A DNA stretch of 64,000 nucleotides from Pseudooceanicola endophyticus (GTDB lineage Bacteria > Pseudomonadota > Alphaproteobacteria > Rhodobacterales > Rhodobacteraceae). Position numbers and translations under genes: made by a program. Below the pieces are notes generated by a model. It had not been told where the DNA came from, made no database searches, and saw only the letters and a list, made by a program, of their open reading frames with translations. The stretch is from positions 175,320-239,319 of the forward strand of contig NZ_JAHIAB010000008.1 in NCBI RefSeq assembly GCF_018760365.1, read 5' to 3'. This document shows, one piece after another, positions 15,458 through 24,331 of this stretch. Each line of letters begins with the position of its first letter. The stretch's first letter is position 1.

Positions 15458-16408
15458 ATGACCAAGATGAAAACCGCCGTGGCCGCGGCCGAGGCCAATA
15501 TCACCGCAGAGACCCTGATGGGCCCCGCCGTGCCGATGTGGAAGCGCACCTGGCAGCGCCTTCTGCGCAAGCGTTCGGGGCAGGTCGGGCTGTTCATCAT
15601 CGGCTTCATGGTGGTGATCGCCCTGGCCGCCCCCATCCTGGCGCCCTACGATCCCGACCAGGTGCTGATCGGGGTCGAGCACGTCAAGCGCCGCGAGGCG
15701 CCCTGCATCCACCTGCTGGGCTGCGAGGCCAGCAAGCCCCAGCACATCATGGGCACGGATGAAAACGTCCGCGATGTCTATTCCCGCATCCTTTACGGGG
15801 CCCGGATCAGCCTGATGATCGGCATCGTCACCGTCTCGGTCTCGTTGATCTTCGGGGTGCTGATCGGCGCCGTCGCGGGGTTCTTCGGCGGCTGGACCGA
15901 TACCATCCTGATGCGCTTCATGGATGTGATCCTGGGCTTCCCCTCGCTGCTGCTGGCCATTGCCATCGTGGCGGTGCTGGGCCCGGGCATCCAGAACGCG
16001 CTGCTGGCGGTCTCCATCGTGTCGCTGCCGGCCTATGCGAGGGTCACGCGGGCCAGCGTGCTGTCGGTGAAGACGCTCGATTTCGTGGCCGCCTCGCAGC
16101 TTCTGGGCGCCTCGCGCTGGCGCATCCTGTTCCGCCGCGTGCTGCCCAATGCGCTGACCCCCATCGTGGTGCTGGCAACCCTGGGCATCGCCACCTCGAT
16201 CCTCGATGCGGCGGGGCTGTCCTTCCTGGGCCTGGGCGCCCAGCCGCCAATGGCGGAATGGGGCACCATGCTGGGATCTGCCAAGGACCAGATCTTTTCC
16301 GCGCCGCATCTGGTGTTCTTCCCGGGCATCGCCATCATGCTGACGGTGCTGGGCTTCAACCTGCTGGGTGACGGGCTGCGCGACGCGCTCGACACGCGGC
16401 TGAACTGA
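15458..16408 (+). CDS. ABC transporter permease, DppC/OppC-type
   Basis: 316-residue second permease. It has the OppC N-terminal region (WQRLLRKRSGQVGLFIIGF, first transmembrane helix) and then LAPYDPDQ. A periplasmic insert with two cysteines (PCIHLLGCEASKP) precedes HIMGTDENVRDVYSRILYG, the conserved start of the permease domain. The EAA loop is around DFVAASQLLGASRWRILFRR and the C-terminus NLLGDGLRDALDTRLN is typical. It pairs with the DppB-type permease to form the translocation pore for the imported peptide or amino-acid derivative. Confidence 0.95.
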   Translation: MTKMKTAVAAAEANITAETLMGPAVPMWKRTWQRLLRKRSGQVGLFIIGFMVVIALAAPILAPYDPDQVLIGVEHVKRREAPCIHLLGCEASKPQHIMGTDENVRDVYSRILYGARISLMIGIVTVSVSLIFGVLIGAVAGFFGGWTDTILMRFMDVILGFPSLLLAIAIVAVLGPGIQNALLAVSIVSLPAYARVTRASVLSVKTLDFVAASQLLGASRWRILFRRVLPNALTPIVVLATLGIATSILDAAGLSFLGLGAQPPMAEWGTMLGSAKDQIFSAPHLVFFPGIAIMLTVLGFNLLGDGLRDALDTRLN

Positions 16409-16419
16409 GGAGGGCCGCC

Positions 16420-17441
<1,022 letters not shown>

Positions 17442-17445
<4 letters not shown>

Positions 17446-18395
17446 CCGCCCTTCTGGAACTTTCCAACGTCAGCAAGAGCTTCGACCTGCGCGCCGGGCT
17501 TTTTCAGAGGGTCATCGGCCATGTGCACGCGGTCTCCGGCGTTTCGGCCCGGGTCGAGCGCGGGCGCACCCTGGGGCTGGTGGGGGAATCCGGCTGCGGC
17601 AAGTCCACCCTGGCCCGCGTCATCGTCGGCCTGCACGGGCTGAGCGGCGGCGAGGTGCGCTTTGACGGCCAGCCCGTGCAGGGTCATGACCGGGCGCTGA
17701 GCCGGCGCATCCAGTTCATCTTCCAGGATCCCAATGCCTCGCTCGATCCCCGGGTCACGGTCGGAGAGTCGATCGGCGAGGGGCTGGTGATCCACGGGAT
17801 CGGCGATGCGAAGGCGCGCAGGGCCGCCGTCGGTCGGATGCTGGAGGTGGTGGGCCTGCCCCCCGAGGCCGCCGACCGCTTTCCCCACGAATTCTCCGGC
17901 GGGCAGCGCCAGCGCATCGGCATCGCCCGGGCGCTGATCCTTGAGCCGGAGCTGCTGATCTGCGACGAGCCCACCTCGGCGCTGGATGTCTCGGTTCAGG
18001 CGCAGGTGCTGAACCTGCTGATGCGCCTGAAGGAGGAGCTGGGGCTGACCATGCTGTTCATCTCCCACAACCTCGCGGTGGTGGAGCATATCGCCGATGA
18101 CGTCATGGTCATGTACCTGGGCCGCGCGGTCGAGATCGCGCCGGTCGCCACCCTGTTCGCCACGCCGCGCCATCCCTATACCCGCGCGCTGCTGTCGGCG
18201 ACGCCGGTCGCCGATCCGACCCGGCGGGGCCAGCGCATCCGGCTGGAGGGCGACATTCCCTCTCCGGTGGCGCCGCCGCCGGGCTGTGCCTTCCACCCGC
18301 GCTGCCCTCTGGCAACCGAGGTCTGCCGCAGCACGCCCCCCGCGCTGCGCGAGATCGGCGAGGCCCAGGTCTCCTGCCATCACGCCGAGGGCTGA
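17442..18395 (+). CDS. ABC transporter ATP-binding protein, DppF/OppF-type
   Basis: 317-residue second ATPase. It starts MTALLELSNVSKSFDLRAGL; Walker [11 protein letters not shown]-loop FIFQDPNASLDPR, signature FSGGQRQR, Walker B LLICDEPTSALD and switch His FISHNLAVVEH are present. The C-terminal motif PPGCAFHPRCPLATEVC is shared with OppF proteins. Start 17442 was chosen because it overlaps the upstream stop (ATGA) and begins the conserved domain, although the frame stays open further upstream. Last transporter gene; three bases separate it from the aminotransferase. Confidence 0.95.
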
Positions 18396-18398
18396 GCC

Positions 18399-19274
18399 TT
18401 GGAAAAGCAGACCTATTTCCGGGGTGTCTGGGGCGGTGCGCGCGAGGTCAGCCTGCCGATCGGGCTGCACGGGCTGTGGAATGCCTGCTCGGTCTTCGAC
18501 GGGGCCCGGGCGATTTCCGGGCGGGTGCCGGACCTGCTGGAGCACTGCCAGCGGCTGGTGGATGCGGCCCCCTCGATGCTGATGCAATCGCCGCTTTCGG
18601 CGGAACGGATCGCCGCGCTGGCGCTGGAGGGGATCGCGCGCTTTCCCGATACGGCAGAGCTGTACATCACGCCGCTGCTGTTCTCGACCGGAGAGGGGCT
18701 GATCCCGGATGCCGGCGCCACCGAGTTCATGCTGTCGGTCGCCGAGGCGCCGCTGCCGCGCCGGGGGCTGGAGGTCTGCACCGGCATCGGCATCACCCGT
18801 CCGGCGCCGGGCACCATGCAGACCGCCTACAAGGCGTCCTGGCTTTATGCCAACGCGGTGCCGGCGCGGCGGGCGGCGCAGCAGCGCGGCTTCGACGATG
18901 CGGTGATGCTGGCGCCGTCGGGGCAGGTCGTCGAATTCTCGACCGCGAACCTCTGGCTGGTGCGCGACGGGCGGCTGGTGACACCGCCCGATGCGGGTTC
19001 CATCCTGCCGGGGATCACCCGGGCCCGGGTGCTGGATCTGCTGCGGGCGGCGGGCCTTCCCGTGGAGGAGGCGCCGCTTTACCCCGCCGATCTGGAGGCC
19101 GCGTCCGAGCTGTTCTCGACCGGGAATTCCGGCCAGATCCGCCCGGTCACCCGGCTGGATGCGCGGGACATGGCGCCGGGGCCGGTCTACCGGCAGGTCC
19201 ACCGGATCTATTGGGACTGGCTGCAAACCCAGACGGTCGCGGCCTTGCAGGCCCGGCTGGCGGCCCGCGCCTGA
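18399..19274 (+). CDS. Class IV (branched-chain/D-amino-acid type) aminotransferase
   Basis: 291-residue fold-type IV PLP enzyme. The PLP-binding Lys is in QTAYKASWLYANAV, preceded by the LYITPLLFSTGEG strand region and followed by GFDDAVMLAPSGQVVEFSTANLWLV (core seen), the IlvE-like signature with cofactor Glu, and PPDAGSILPGITRARVLDL. The only sensible start is TTG at 18399, three bases after the ATPase stop with GAGGGC upstream; no in-frame ATG occurs until well inside the conserved region. As the last gene of the importer operon it probably transaminates the imported amino acid or one released from an imported peptide. Confidence 0.88.
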   Translation: MEKQTYFRGVWGGAREVSLPIGLHGLWNACSVFDGARAISGRVPDLLEHCQRLVDAAPSMLMQSPLSAERIAALALEGIARFPDTAELYITPLLFSTGEGLIPDAGATEFMLSVAEAPLPRRGLEVCTGIGITRPAPGTMQTAYKASWLYANAVPARRAAQQRGFDDAVMLAPSGQVVEFSTANLWLVRDGRLVTPPDAGSILPGITRARVLDLLRAAGLPVEEAPLYPADLEAASELFSTGNSGQIRPVTRLDARDMAPGPVYRQVHRIYWDWLQTQTVAALQARLAARA

Positions 19275-19284
19275 GGCGGCTCAG
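19271..19284. terminator. Palindrome CTGAGGCGGCTCAG containing both convergent stop codons
   Basis: The stem CTGAG/CTCAG with a GCGG loop includes the TGA of the + strand aminotransferase and the TGA (TCA on this strand) of the - strand regulator. The same 14 bases recur at 29471-29484 between another convergent pair. The stem is short, so a terminator role is uncertain. Confidence 0.4.
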
Positions 19285-20138
19285 ATCAGATGCAGCCGGG
19301 CGCCCGCGGCGATCAGCGCGCGGGTGGTCGGATCATCGGCGGGCAGGTCGGTCACGATCTGCTCGACCGAGGCGATGTCGCAGATCCGGTGCAGCGAGGG
19401 CTTGGTGAACTTGGAGCCGTCGGCCAGCACGATGATCCGCCGGGCCGCCTTCATCATCACCCGCATGTTCTCGGCCTCGTCCTCGAGGAAGGTGGTGATG
19501 CCATGTTCCAGAGAGATGCTGTCGGCGCCCATGACGAAAGTGTCGAACTGCATGTTGCGGGTCGCCTCGCGCACCATCCAGCCGGTCATGCACATGGAGG
19601 CGGCGCGGACCGTGCCGCCGGTGACGATGACATTGTGCTTTTCATGGGCCAGCGCGGCCAGCGCCACCGTGAGCCCGCTGGTCATCACCGTCATTGGGGG
19701 CAGCGCGCCCATCTCGCTGGCGAAGCTTTCGGCCGTCGAACCGTTGTCGAGCAGGATCGCGTTGTCGTCGCGCACCAGCTCGATCGCGGCGCGGGCGATG
19801 GCGCTCTTGCGGTCAGAGTTCAGCTTGCGCCGGTCGGAGGCGCGCGGCTCGACCACGCTGCGCTCTCCGGTGGCTTCGCCCAGGCGTTCGGTCACCAGCG
19901 ACAGCGCAAGATCGATGCGGAATTCCGACAGGCCAGAGCGCCCGTAGCGCTTGCAGAAGCGGATCATCGTCGGTTCCGAGGTGTTCAGCGTCGCGCAAAG
20001 GTCCTTGCTGGTCTGGCGAATGAACTCCTGCGGGTGATCCAGCGCGAAGGTCGCGATGATCTTCATCTTCGGCGACAGGGAGGGCAGGCTTTGCCTCAGG
20101 ACGTCGAACATGTTTTCCCGGTCTGCCGTGTCCTGCAT
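19281..20138 (-). CDS. Chimeric transcriptional regulator: RpiR-type HTH + DeoR-type sugar-phosphate sensor
   Basis: 285 residues. The N-terminus (about 5-80) is an RpiR helix-turn-helix: LSPKMKIIATFALDHPQEF, SKDLCATLNTSEPTMIRFCK and LSEFRIDLAL. The C-terminal part is not the SIS domain expected of RpiR proteins but a DeoRC sensor: LLDNGSTAESFASEM, MTSGLTVALAAL, VTGGTVRAAS, TFVMGADSISLEHGIT and IVLADGSKF match its sugar-phosphate-binding elements. Start 20138 is set by a perfect AGGAGG eight bases upstream. It is 59 bp downstream of nagB in the same direction, at the end of the amino-sugar gene set. It probably responds to an amino-sugar phosphate such as GalN6P/GlcN6P and controls the regulon; this is inference. 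Confidence 0.9.
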   Translation of the reverse strand: MQDTADRENMFDVLRQSLPSLSPKMKIIATFALDHPQEFIRQTSKDLCATLNTSEPTMIRFCKRYGRSGLSEFRIDLALSLVTERLGEATGERSVVEPRASDRRKLNSDRKSAIARAAIELVRDDNAILLDNGSTAESFASEMGALPPMTVMTSGLTVALAALAHEKHNVIVTGGTVRAASMCMTGWMVREATRNMQFDTFVMGADSISLEHGITTFLEDEAENMRVMMKAARRIIVLADGSKFTKPSLHRICDIASVEQIVTDLPADDPTTRALIAAGARLHLI

Positions 20139-20173
20139 GATCTGGCCTCCTTTTTCTGTGTGCTTAAGTGAAG

Positions 20174-20185
20174 TCTGGTGCCAGA
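20174..20185 (-). promoter_or_regulatory. Short inverted repeat upstream of the RpiR/DeoR-hybrid gene
   Basis: TCTGG-TG-CCAGA lies 36 bp upstream of the regulator start in the 58-bp gap after nagB, followed by a direct repeat of TTTGCA (from 20190). It could be an operator for autoregulation. It does not match the TTTGTWTTGCTAAM element found elsewhere in the cluster. Confidence 0.3.
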
Positions 20186-20196
20186 TCAATTTGCAT

Positions 20197-21018
20197 TCAG
20201 TTTGCAACAGGTGTCATCCGGCCATGGGGTCGCGGTCGGAACAGGCCGCCGTCGGGATCCTGCCGGGCCACCCACAGGTAGAAGGCCCGCTGGGTCAGCC
20301 GGGCGGCGGCGGCCTCGTCCAGCACCACGGTCGCATCGGTGTGCATCTGAAGGGCGCTGGCGGGGCAGAAGGCCGATAGCGGTCCTTCGATCATCGCGGC
20401 GGCGGCCTCGGCCTTGGCGGCGCCGGTGGCCAGCAGCACGATGCGCCGGGCCTCCAGGATGGTGCCGATGCCCATGGTGATCGCGGTGCCGGGCTGGGGC
20501 TCTCCGGGACCGAAGAAGCGGCTGTTGGCCTCCAGCGTGCTGGGCGCCAGGCAGGTCACCCGGCTGCGCGAGGCGAGCGAGCTGGTCGGTTCGTTGAAGC
20601 CGATATGGCCGTTGGTCCCCAGCCCCAGCAGTTGCAGGTCGATCGGCCCCTCGGCGGCAATGCGGGCCTCGTATTGCTGGGCTGCGGCCACCGGATCCTC
20701 GGCATCGCCGCGGGGCAGGTGAGTGGCGCCCCTGGGAAAGTCGACATGCCGGAACAGCCGGTCCTGCATGTAGTGGCGGTAGGACTGCGGATGCGCGCCC
20801 GAAAGCCCGACATATTCATCCAGGTTGAAGCTGCGCGCGCCCGCGAAGGAAAGCCCGCCCGCGCGATGCGCCTCGATCAGCCCGGCATAGACCGCCTCCA
20901 TCGTGCCGCCGGTCGCCAGCCCCAGCACCGAGGCCGGGTTGCGGTGCATCTGTTCCGCGATCAGCCCGACAGTGCGGGAGACGGCCTGTTCGGCGGAGGG
21001 CTCGATCAGGATGCGCAT
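20197..21018 (-). CDS. nagB: Glucosamine-6-phosphate deaminase
   Basis: 273 residues, close to the E. coli NagB length. It converts GlcN6P (or GalN6P in related enzymes) to a ketose 6-phosphate and ammonia. Visible are LATGGTMEAVYAGL (phosphate loop), FNLDEYVGLSGAHPQSYRH with the catalytic Asp, and LLGLGTNGHIGFNEP holding the catalytic His and Glu. TCLAPSTLEANSRFF and GTILEARRIVLLATG follow as in the family. It is four bases downstream of nagA and precedes the hybrid regulator. The C-terminus is slightly extended beyond the E. coli form. Confidence 0.95.
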   Translation of the reverse strand: MRILIEPSAEQAVSRTVGLIAEQMHRNPASVLGLATGGTMEAVYAGLIEAHRAGGLSFAGARSFNLDEYVGLSGAHPQSYRHYMQDRLFRHVDFPRGATHLPRGDAEDPVAAAQQYEARIAAEGPIDLQLLGLGTNGHIGFNEPTSSLASRSRVTCLAPSTLEANSRFFGPGEPQPGTAITMGIGTILEARRIVLLATGAAKAEAAAAMIEGPLSAFCPASALQMHTDATVVLDEAAAARLTQRAFYLWVARQDPDGGLFRPRPHGRMTPVAN

Positions 21019-21021
21019 GGT

Positions 21022-22128
21022 CTAGCCTGCCGGAACCCGGCGCCAGTCGGCGTCGAGCGCCAGCACCAGATCCAGCGGCATCCCGGGCGCCAGCGCCGGA
21101 GAAGGCTGGCCGATCACCGCGTTCGGCACGTCGGTACACATGGCGATGGCCTCGGCCTCGGGCAGGCCGACCTTCAGGACCAGGTTGCGCAGGCACTCCA
21201 GCAGCGTGACATGGGCACCGGCCAGCGATCCGGCGGCATTGACCAGCTTGCCGTCCTTCACGTCGATGCGTTCGCCGTAGAGGGTGAAGTGATCCGGGCC
21301 GCCGATGGTCGCCATGGCGTCAGAGACCGCGAACATGCGCCCGGCGCGGGGCCGCGCCCGGCAGGCCAGCGCCACCATGTCCCAGTGGACATGATGGCCG
21401 TCGACGATGATCCCGGCGTGGCAGTCGGAATTGATGGCGGCGGCGATCACCCCCGGCGCGCGCGATTCCATCTGAGGCATGGCGTTGAAAAGATGGGTGA
21501 AACAGGTGATGCCAGCGGCGATGCCCGCGCGGGCTTCCTCGGCCGTGGCCGCCGTGTGCCCGGCCGAGACGACGACCCCCAGTTCGTGCAGCGCGCGGAT
21601 GTCGGCGGGATCGACCCGCTCGGGCGCCAGCGTCACCATTACCGGGATGCCGGCGGCGCGCAGCGGCGCCAGAAGGCCCGGCAGTTCCGGGTCGAAGGGG
21701 CGGATGAAGCCCGCGTCGTGGGTCCCCTTGCGCGCCGGGTTCAGGTAGGGCCCCTCGATATGCAGCCCGGCAAGGCCGGGCAGACCGCCGGGGCGGGTCC
21801 AGGCCGCAAGCGTCGCCGCAATCGCCTGGCGCATCTGGTCCAGAGAGGTGGTGATCAGCGTCGGCATCACCCAGCCGGTGCCAACGGCGCGCTGCGCCGC
21901 GACAATGGCGGCCAGCCCCTCGGGCGTGGGATCGGAGTTCAGCATCACCCCGCCCGAGCCGTTGACCTGAAGATCGGTGCAGGCGGGCATCAGCAGCGCC
22001 ACCTGCTGTCCCTGGTCGCCCGGCTGGCGGGGCCGGATCGCGGTAAGGGTTTTCCCGTCATGCTCTGCCACCAGGTCCGCGTGCAGCGCGCCGTCGCGCC
22101 AGATCCGGTCGGGAAGAAGAAGGGTCAT
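21022..22128 (-). CDS. nagA: N-acetylglucosamine-6-phosphate deacetylase
   Basis: 368-residue amidohydrolase-fold enzyme removing acetate from GlcNAc6P/GalNAc6P. Metal and catalytic elements: GLHIEGPYLNPARKGTHD (Glu ligand), VSAGHTAATAEEA, CFTHLFNAMPQ (His ligand), IIVDGHHVHWDM and the catalytic Asp in FAVSDAMATIGG. The start at 22128 (MTLLLPDRIW) overlaps the GatZ-like gene stop (ATGA); the open frame continues far upstream but only as a shadow of that gene. It works between the ROK kinase, which phosphorylates the free sugar, and NagB. Confidence 0.95.
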   Translation of the reverse strand: MTLLLPDRIWRDGALHADLVAEHDGKTLTAIRPRQPGDQGQQVALLMPACTDLQVNGSGGVMLNSDPTPEGLAAIVAAQRAVGTGWVMPTLITTSLDQMRQAIAATLAAWTRPGGLPGLAGLHIEGPYLNPARKGTHDAGFIRPFDPELPGLLAPLRAAGIPVMVTLAPERVDPADIRALHELGVVVSAGHTAATAEEARAGIAAGITCFTHLFNAMPQMESRAPGVIAAAINSDCHAGIIVDGHHVHWDMVALACRARPRAGRMFAVSDAMATIGGPDHFTLYGERIDVKDGKLVNAAGSLAGAHVTLLECLRNLVLKVGLPEAEAIAMCTDVPNAVIGQPSPALAPGMPLDLVLALDADWRRVPAG

Positions 22129-23384
22129 GATTTCAGCTCGATATAGGGACGCAGGGCGGCTTCGACATAGGCGTCGATGACGGCCTGGGAAAGGGGCAAT
22201 CCGGTTCCCTGCAAGGCACGGGCGCGGGTCAGGGCGGCAGGCGTCAGGTATTGCGCCAGCAGCGGCAGCGGCGGGGTGGCGGCGTCGAGGCGTGCGTTCA
22301 TCGCGGAGACGGCCTGTTGCGCGCGGGGCTGCGCCCAGAGGTAGCGGATTCGGTCGGCATAGCCGAAATGGCGCAGCAGGCGCTGTGCCTCGGGCGTGCC
22401 GTGGTAATGGCCCTGCCAGACGCCGGGATTTTCCAGCATCAGCTCTTCCATCAGCAGGCCGAGGTGCGGCGCACCGCTGAGCCAGCCATCGACATGGGAC
22501 AGCGCGTAAAGCGCCTCGCGCAGCGCGAAGCTGAGCGCGGGGCCGACTTTGAGCACCGCGAAGTTGCGCCGCGCCAGATCGGCAAAAACCGGAGCGGCCT
22601 GGTAATCGGTGGAATGGGCTTCGAAGGCGATGCCGGGGCGGTCGGCCAGCGCCGCCGACAGGGCATCGGGCTGGGCGCGGTCGAAGGGATGGACATGGGC
22701 GGGGGCGAATTCCAGCCCCGGCTGGACCACCAGCCAGTGCACCCGGCTCCAGGCGTCCTGCAGGCCCAGGGCCTCGAAGGCGGCCTGGGTGATGGTCAGG
22801 GTGCGGCGGGCGGCCTGCGGATCGGTCGGCGTGACCTCCTCGGCATCGTTGCGCGCGCCGCCGGGGGGCGGCACCTCGGTTCCCACCACGTAGGAGACCG
22901 TGCCGGGGCTTGCGGCCTCGGCCACCGCGGCAAGCCGCGCGGCGCGTTCGGCGGCCAGGGCATCGCCGACCTGCGCGGGCTCTCCGGCGCAGCCCTCGGA
23001 GCAATCCAGGTGGACCTTGCTGAAGCCCGCCTGCACGAAGGCGCGGATCATGCCCTCGGCCTTCTCCATCGCGGCCTCGGGCGGTTCGGATTTCCAGGCC
23101 TGCGGTCCCAGGTGATCGCCGCCGAAGGCCAGCAGGCCCCTCGGGCAGTCCAGCCGGTCGGCCAGGGCCTGCACCTCGGCGATGAACTGCGCCGGGGTCA
23201 GCCCGGTATAGCCGCCGAACTGGTTCACCTGGTTCGAGGTCGCCTCGACGATGATCTGCGCGCCGCTGTCGCGCGCCAGGCGCAGGCTGGCCCGCAGCAC
23301 ATCGGGATGGGCCGAACAGACCGAGACCCAGGCGGTGCCGGTCCCGGCGCGGGTCCGGGCCACGCCCTCGTTGAAATCGAACAT
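22125..23384 (-). CDS. D-tagatose-bisphosphate aldolase non-catalytic subunit family protein (GatZ/KbaZ-like)
   Basis: 419 residues of the GatZ/KbaZ/AgaZ family. Diagnostic segments are SVCSAHPDVLRASLRLA, IIVEATSNQVNQFGGYTG, LLAFGGDHLGPQAWK, KVHLDCSEGCAGEP, YVVGTEVPPPGG, FEAHSTDYQ and LKVGPALSFALREALYAL. In enterobacteria this protein supports a class II aldolase (GatY/KbaY) in GalNAc and galactitol breakdown. No such aldolase and no tagatose-6-phosphate kinase is visible in the window. Start 23384 has GGAGG upstream and shares one base with the kinase stop. The gene points to GalNAc (tagatose 6-phosphate) metabolism, but its catalytic role here is open. Confidence 0.88.
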   Translation of the reverse strand: MFDFNEGVARTRAGTGTAWVSVCSAHPDVLRASLRLARDSGAQIIVEATSNQVNQFGGYTGLTPAQFIAEVQALADRLDCPRGLLAFGGDHLGPQAWKSEPPEAAMEKAEGMIRAFVQAGFSKVHLDCSEGCAGEPAQVGDALAAERAARLAAVAEAASPGTVSYVVGTEVPPPGGARNDAEEVTPTDPQAARRTLTITQAAFEALGLQDAWSRVHWLVVQPGLEFAPAHVHPFDRAQPDALSAALADRPGIAFEAHSTDYQAAPVFADLARRNFAVLKVGPALSFALREALYALSHVDGWLSGAPHLGLLMEELMLENPGVWQGHYHGTPEAQRLLRHFGYADRIRYLWAQPRAQQAVSAMNARLDAATPPLPLLAQYLTPAALTRARALQGTGLPLSQAVIDAYVEAALRPYIELKS

Positions 23385-24331
23385 CAGCTTGCCTCCGTCT
23401 TGAATTCCAGGCCCCGGGAAAGGGCCAGATGCGCCATGCCGCGGGCGCCGGAACTGTCGCCGTGCTGTGCGATGCGCAGTTCGGGCAGGCGGGCCGGGCC
23501 CAGCCGGTTGGCCTCCAGCGCGGCGGCGAGGCGCGGGATCAGCCCGGGCAGGCGCGAGACGCCGCCGCCGATGACGATGCAGTCGGGCGCCAGCATCAGC
23601 TGGATGGTCAGCAGGCATTCCGCCGCCAGATCCGTCCACAGATCGAGGATCGCGGCCATCGCGGGCTCTCCGGCGGCGGCACGGGCCACCAGCTCCGGCC
23701 CCTCGACGGGATGGCCAAGCTTCCATTCCGACAGCCGCGCGAAGGCCGATCCAGCCATGTAGCGTTCCATGCAGCCGGTCTTGCCGCAGCCGCAGGGCGA
23801 CAGCGGCAGGTCATGCGGGATCAGCTTGCGGGCGGTCATGCCGACATGGCCGATCTCGACCGCCAGCCCGCCGTGGCGCGGCACCATCTGGCCGTTCAGC
23901 GCCTGACCGGCGCCGACCCCGGTGCCGATGATCAGGCCGACGACGCTTTCGAACCCCTCCCCGGCGCCGCCGTTGGCCTCGGACAGGGCCAGGGCCATGC
24001 AATCATTGGCCAGGGGAAAGCGCCGGTGAAAGAGCGCCTCAAGCGCCTGGCCAAGGTCGCGCCCGGTGATCGGCACGTTGGAGGCGAAGGCCAGCCCGGT
24101 GTCGGGATCGACCAGCCCCGGCACGCAGATGCCGATCGGCAGGTCGGACCGGCCCGCGCGGTCGCACAACCAGCGGATCTGAGCGGCAAGAGCCGTCAGG
24201 AAGCTGTCGAAATCGGCGGTCGGCGTCGCAATGCGCCGGCTGTCCAGATCGGCCAGATCGGCATCGAACAGCCGGGCCTCGATCTTGGTGCCGCCCAGAT
24301 CGATGGCGCCGCAGGCGGGCAGGCCGGTCAT
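23384..24331 (-). CDS. ROK-family sugar kinase (probable N-acetylhexosamine kinase)
   Basis: 315 residues. ATP-binding AIDLGGTKIEARLF at the N-terminus; the sugar-binding/catalytic Asp is in LANDCMALALSEA; GLIIGTGVGAGQALNG is the second phosphate loop; the structural zinc motif CGCGKTGCMERYMAG is complete, as in NagK and ROK glucokinases. It lies between the AgaS-like gene (ATGA overlap upstream) and the GatZ-like gene. Since the importer here is not a PTS, a cytoplasmic kinase is needed to make GlcNAc6P/GalNAc6P for NagA, and this is the best candidate. Confidence 0.92.
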   Translation of the reverse strand: MTGLPACGAIDLGGTKIEARLFDADLADLDSRRIATPTADFDSFLTALAAQIRWLCDRAGRSDLPIGICVPGLVDPDTGLAFASNVPITGRDLGQALEALFHRRFPLANDCMALALSEANGGAGEGFESVVGLIIGTGVGAGQALNGQMVPRHGGLAVEIGHVGMTARKLIPHDLPLSPCGCGKTGCMERYMAGSAFARLSEWKLGHPVEGPELVARAAAGEPAMAAILDLWTDLAAECLLTIQLMLAPDCIVIGGGVSRLPGLIPRLAAALEANRLGPARLPELRIAQHGDSSGARGMAHLALSRGLEFKTEAS

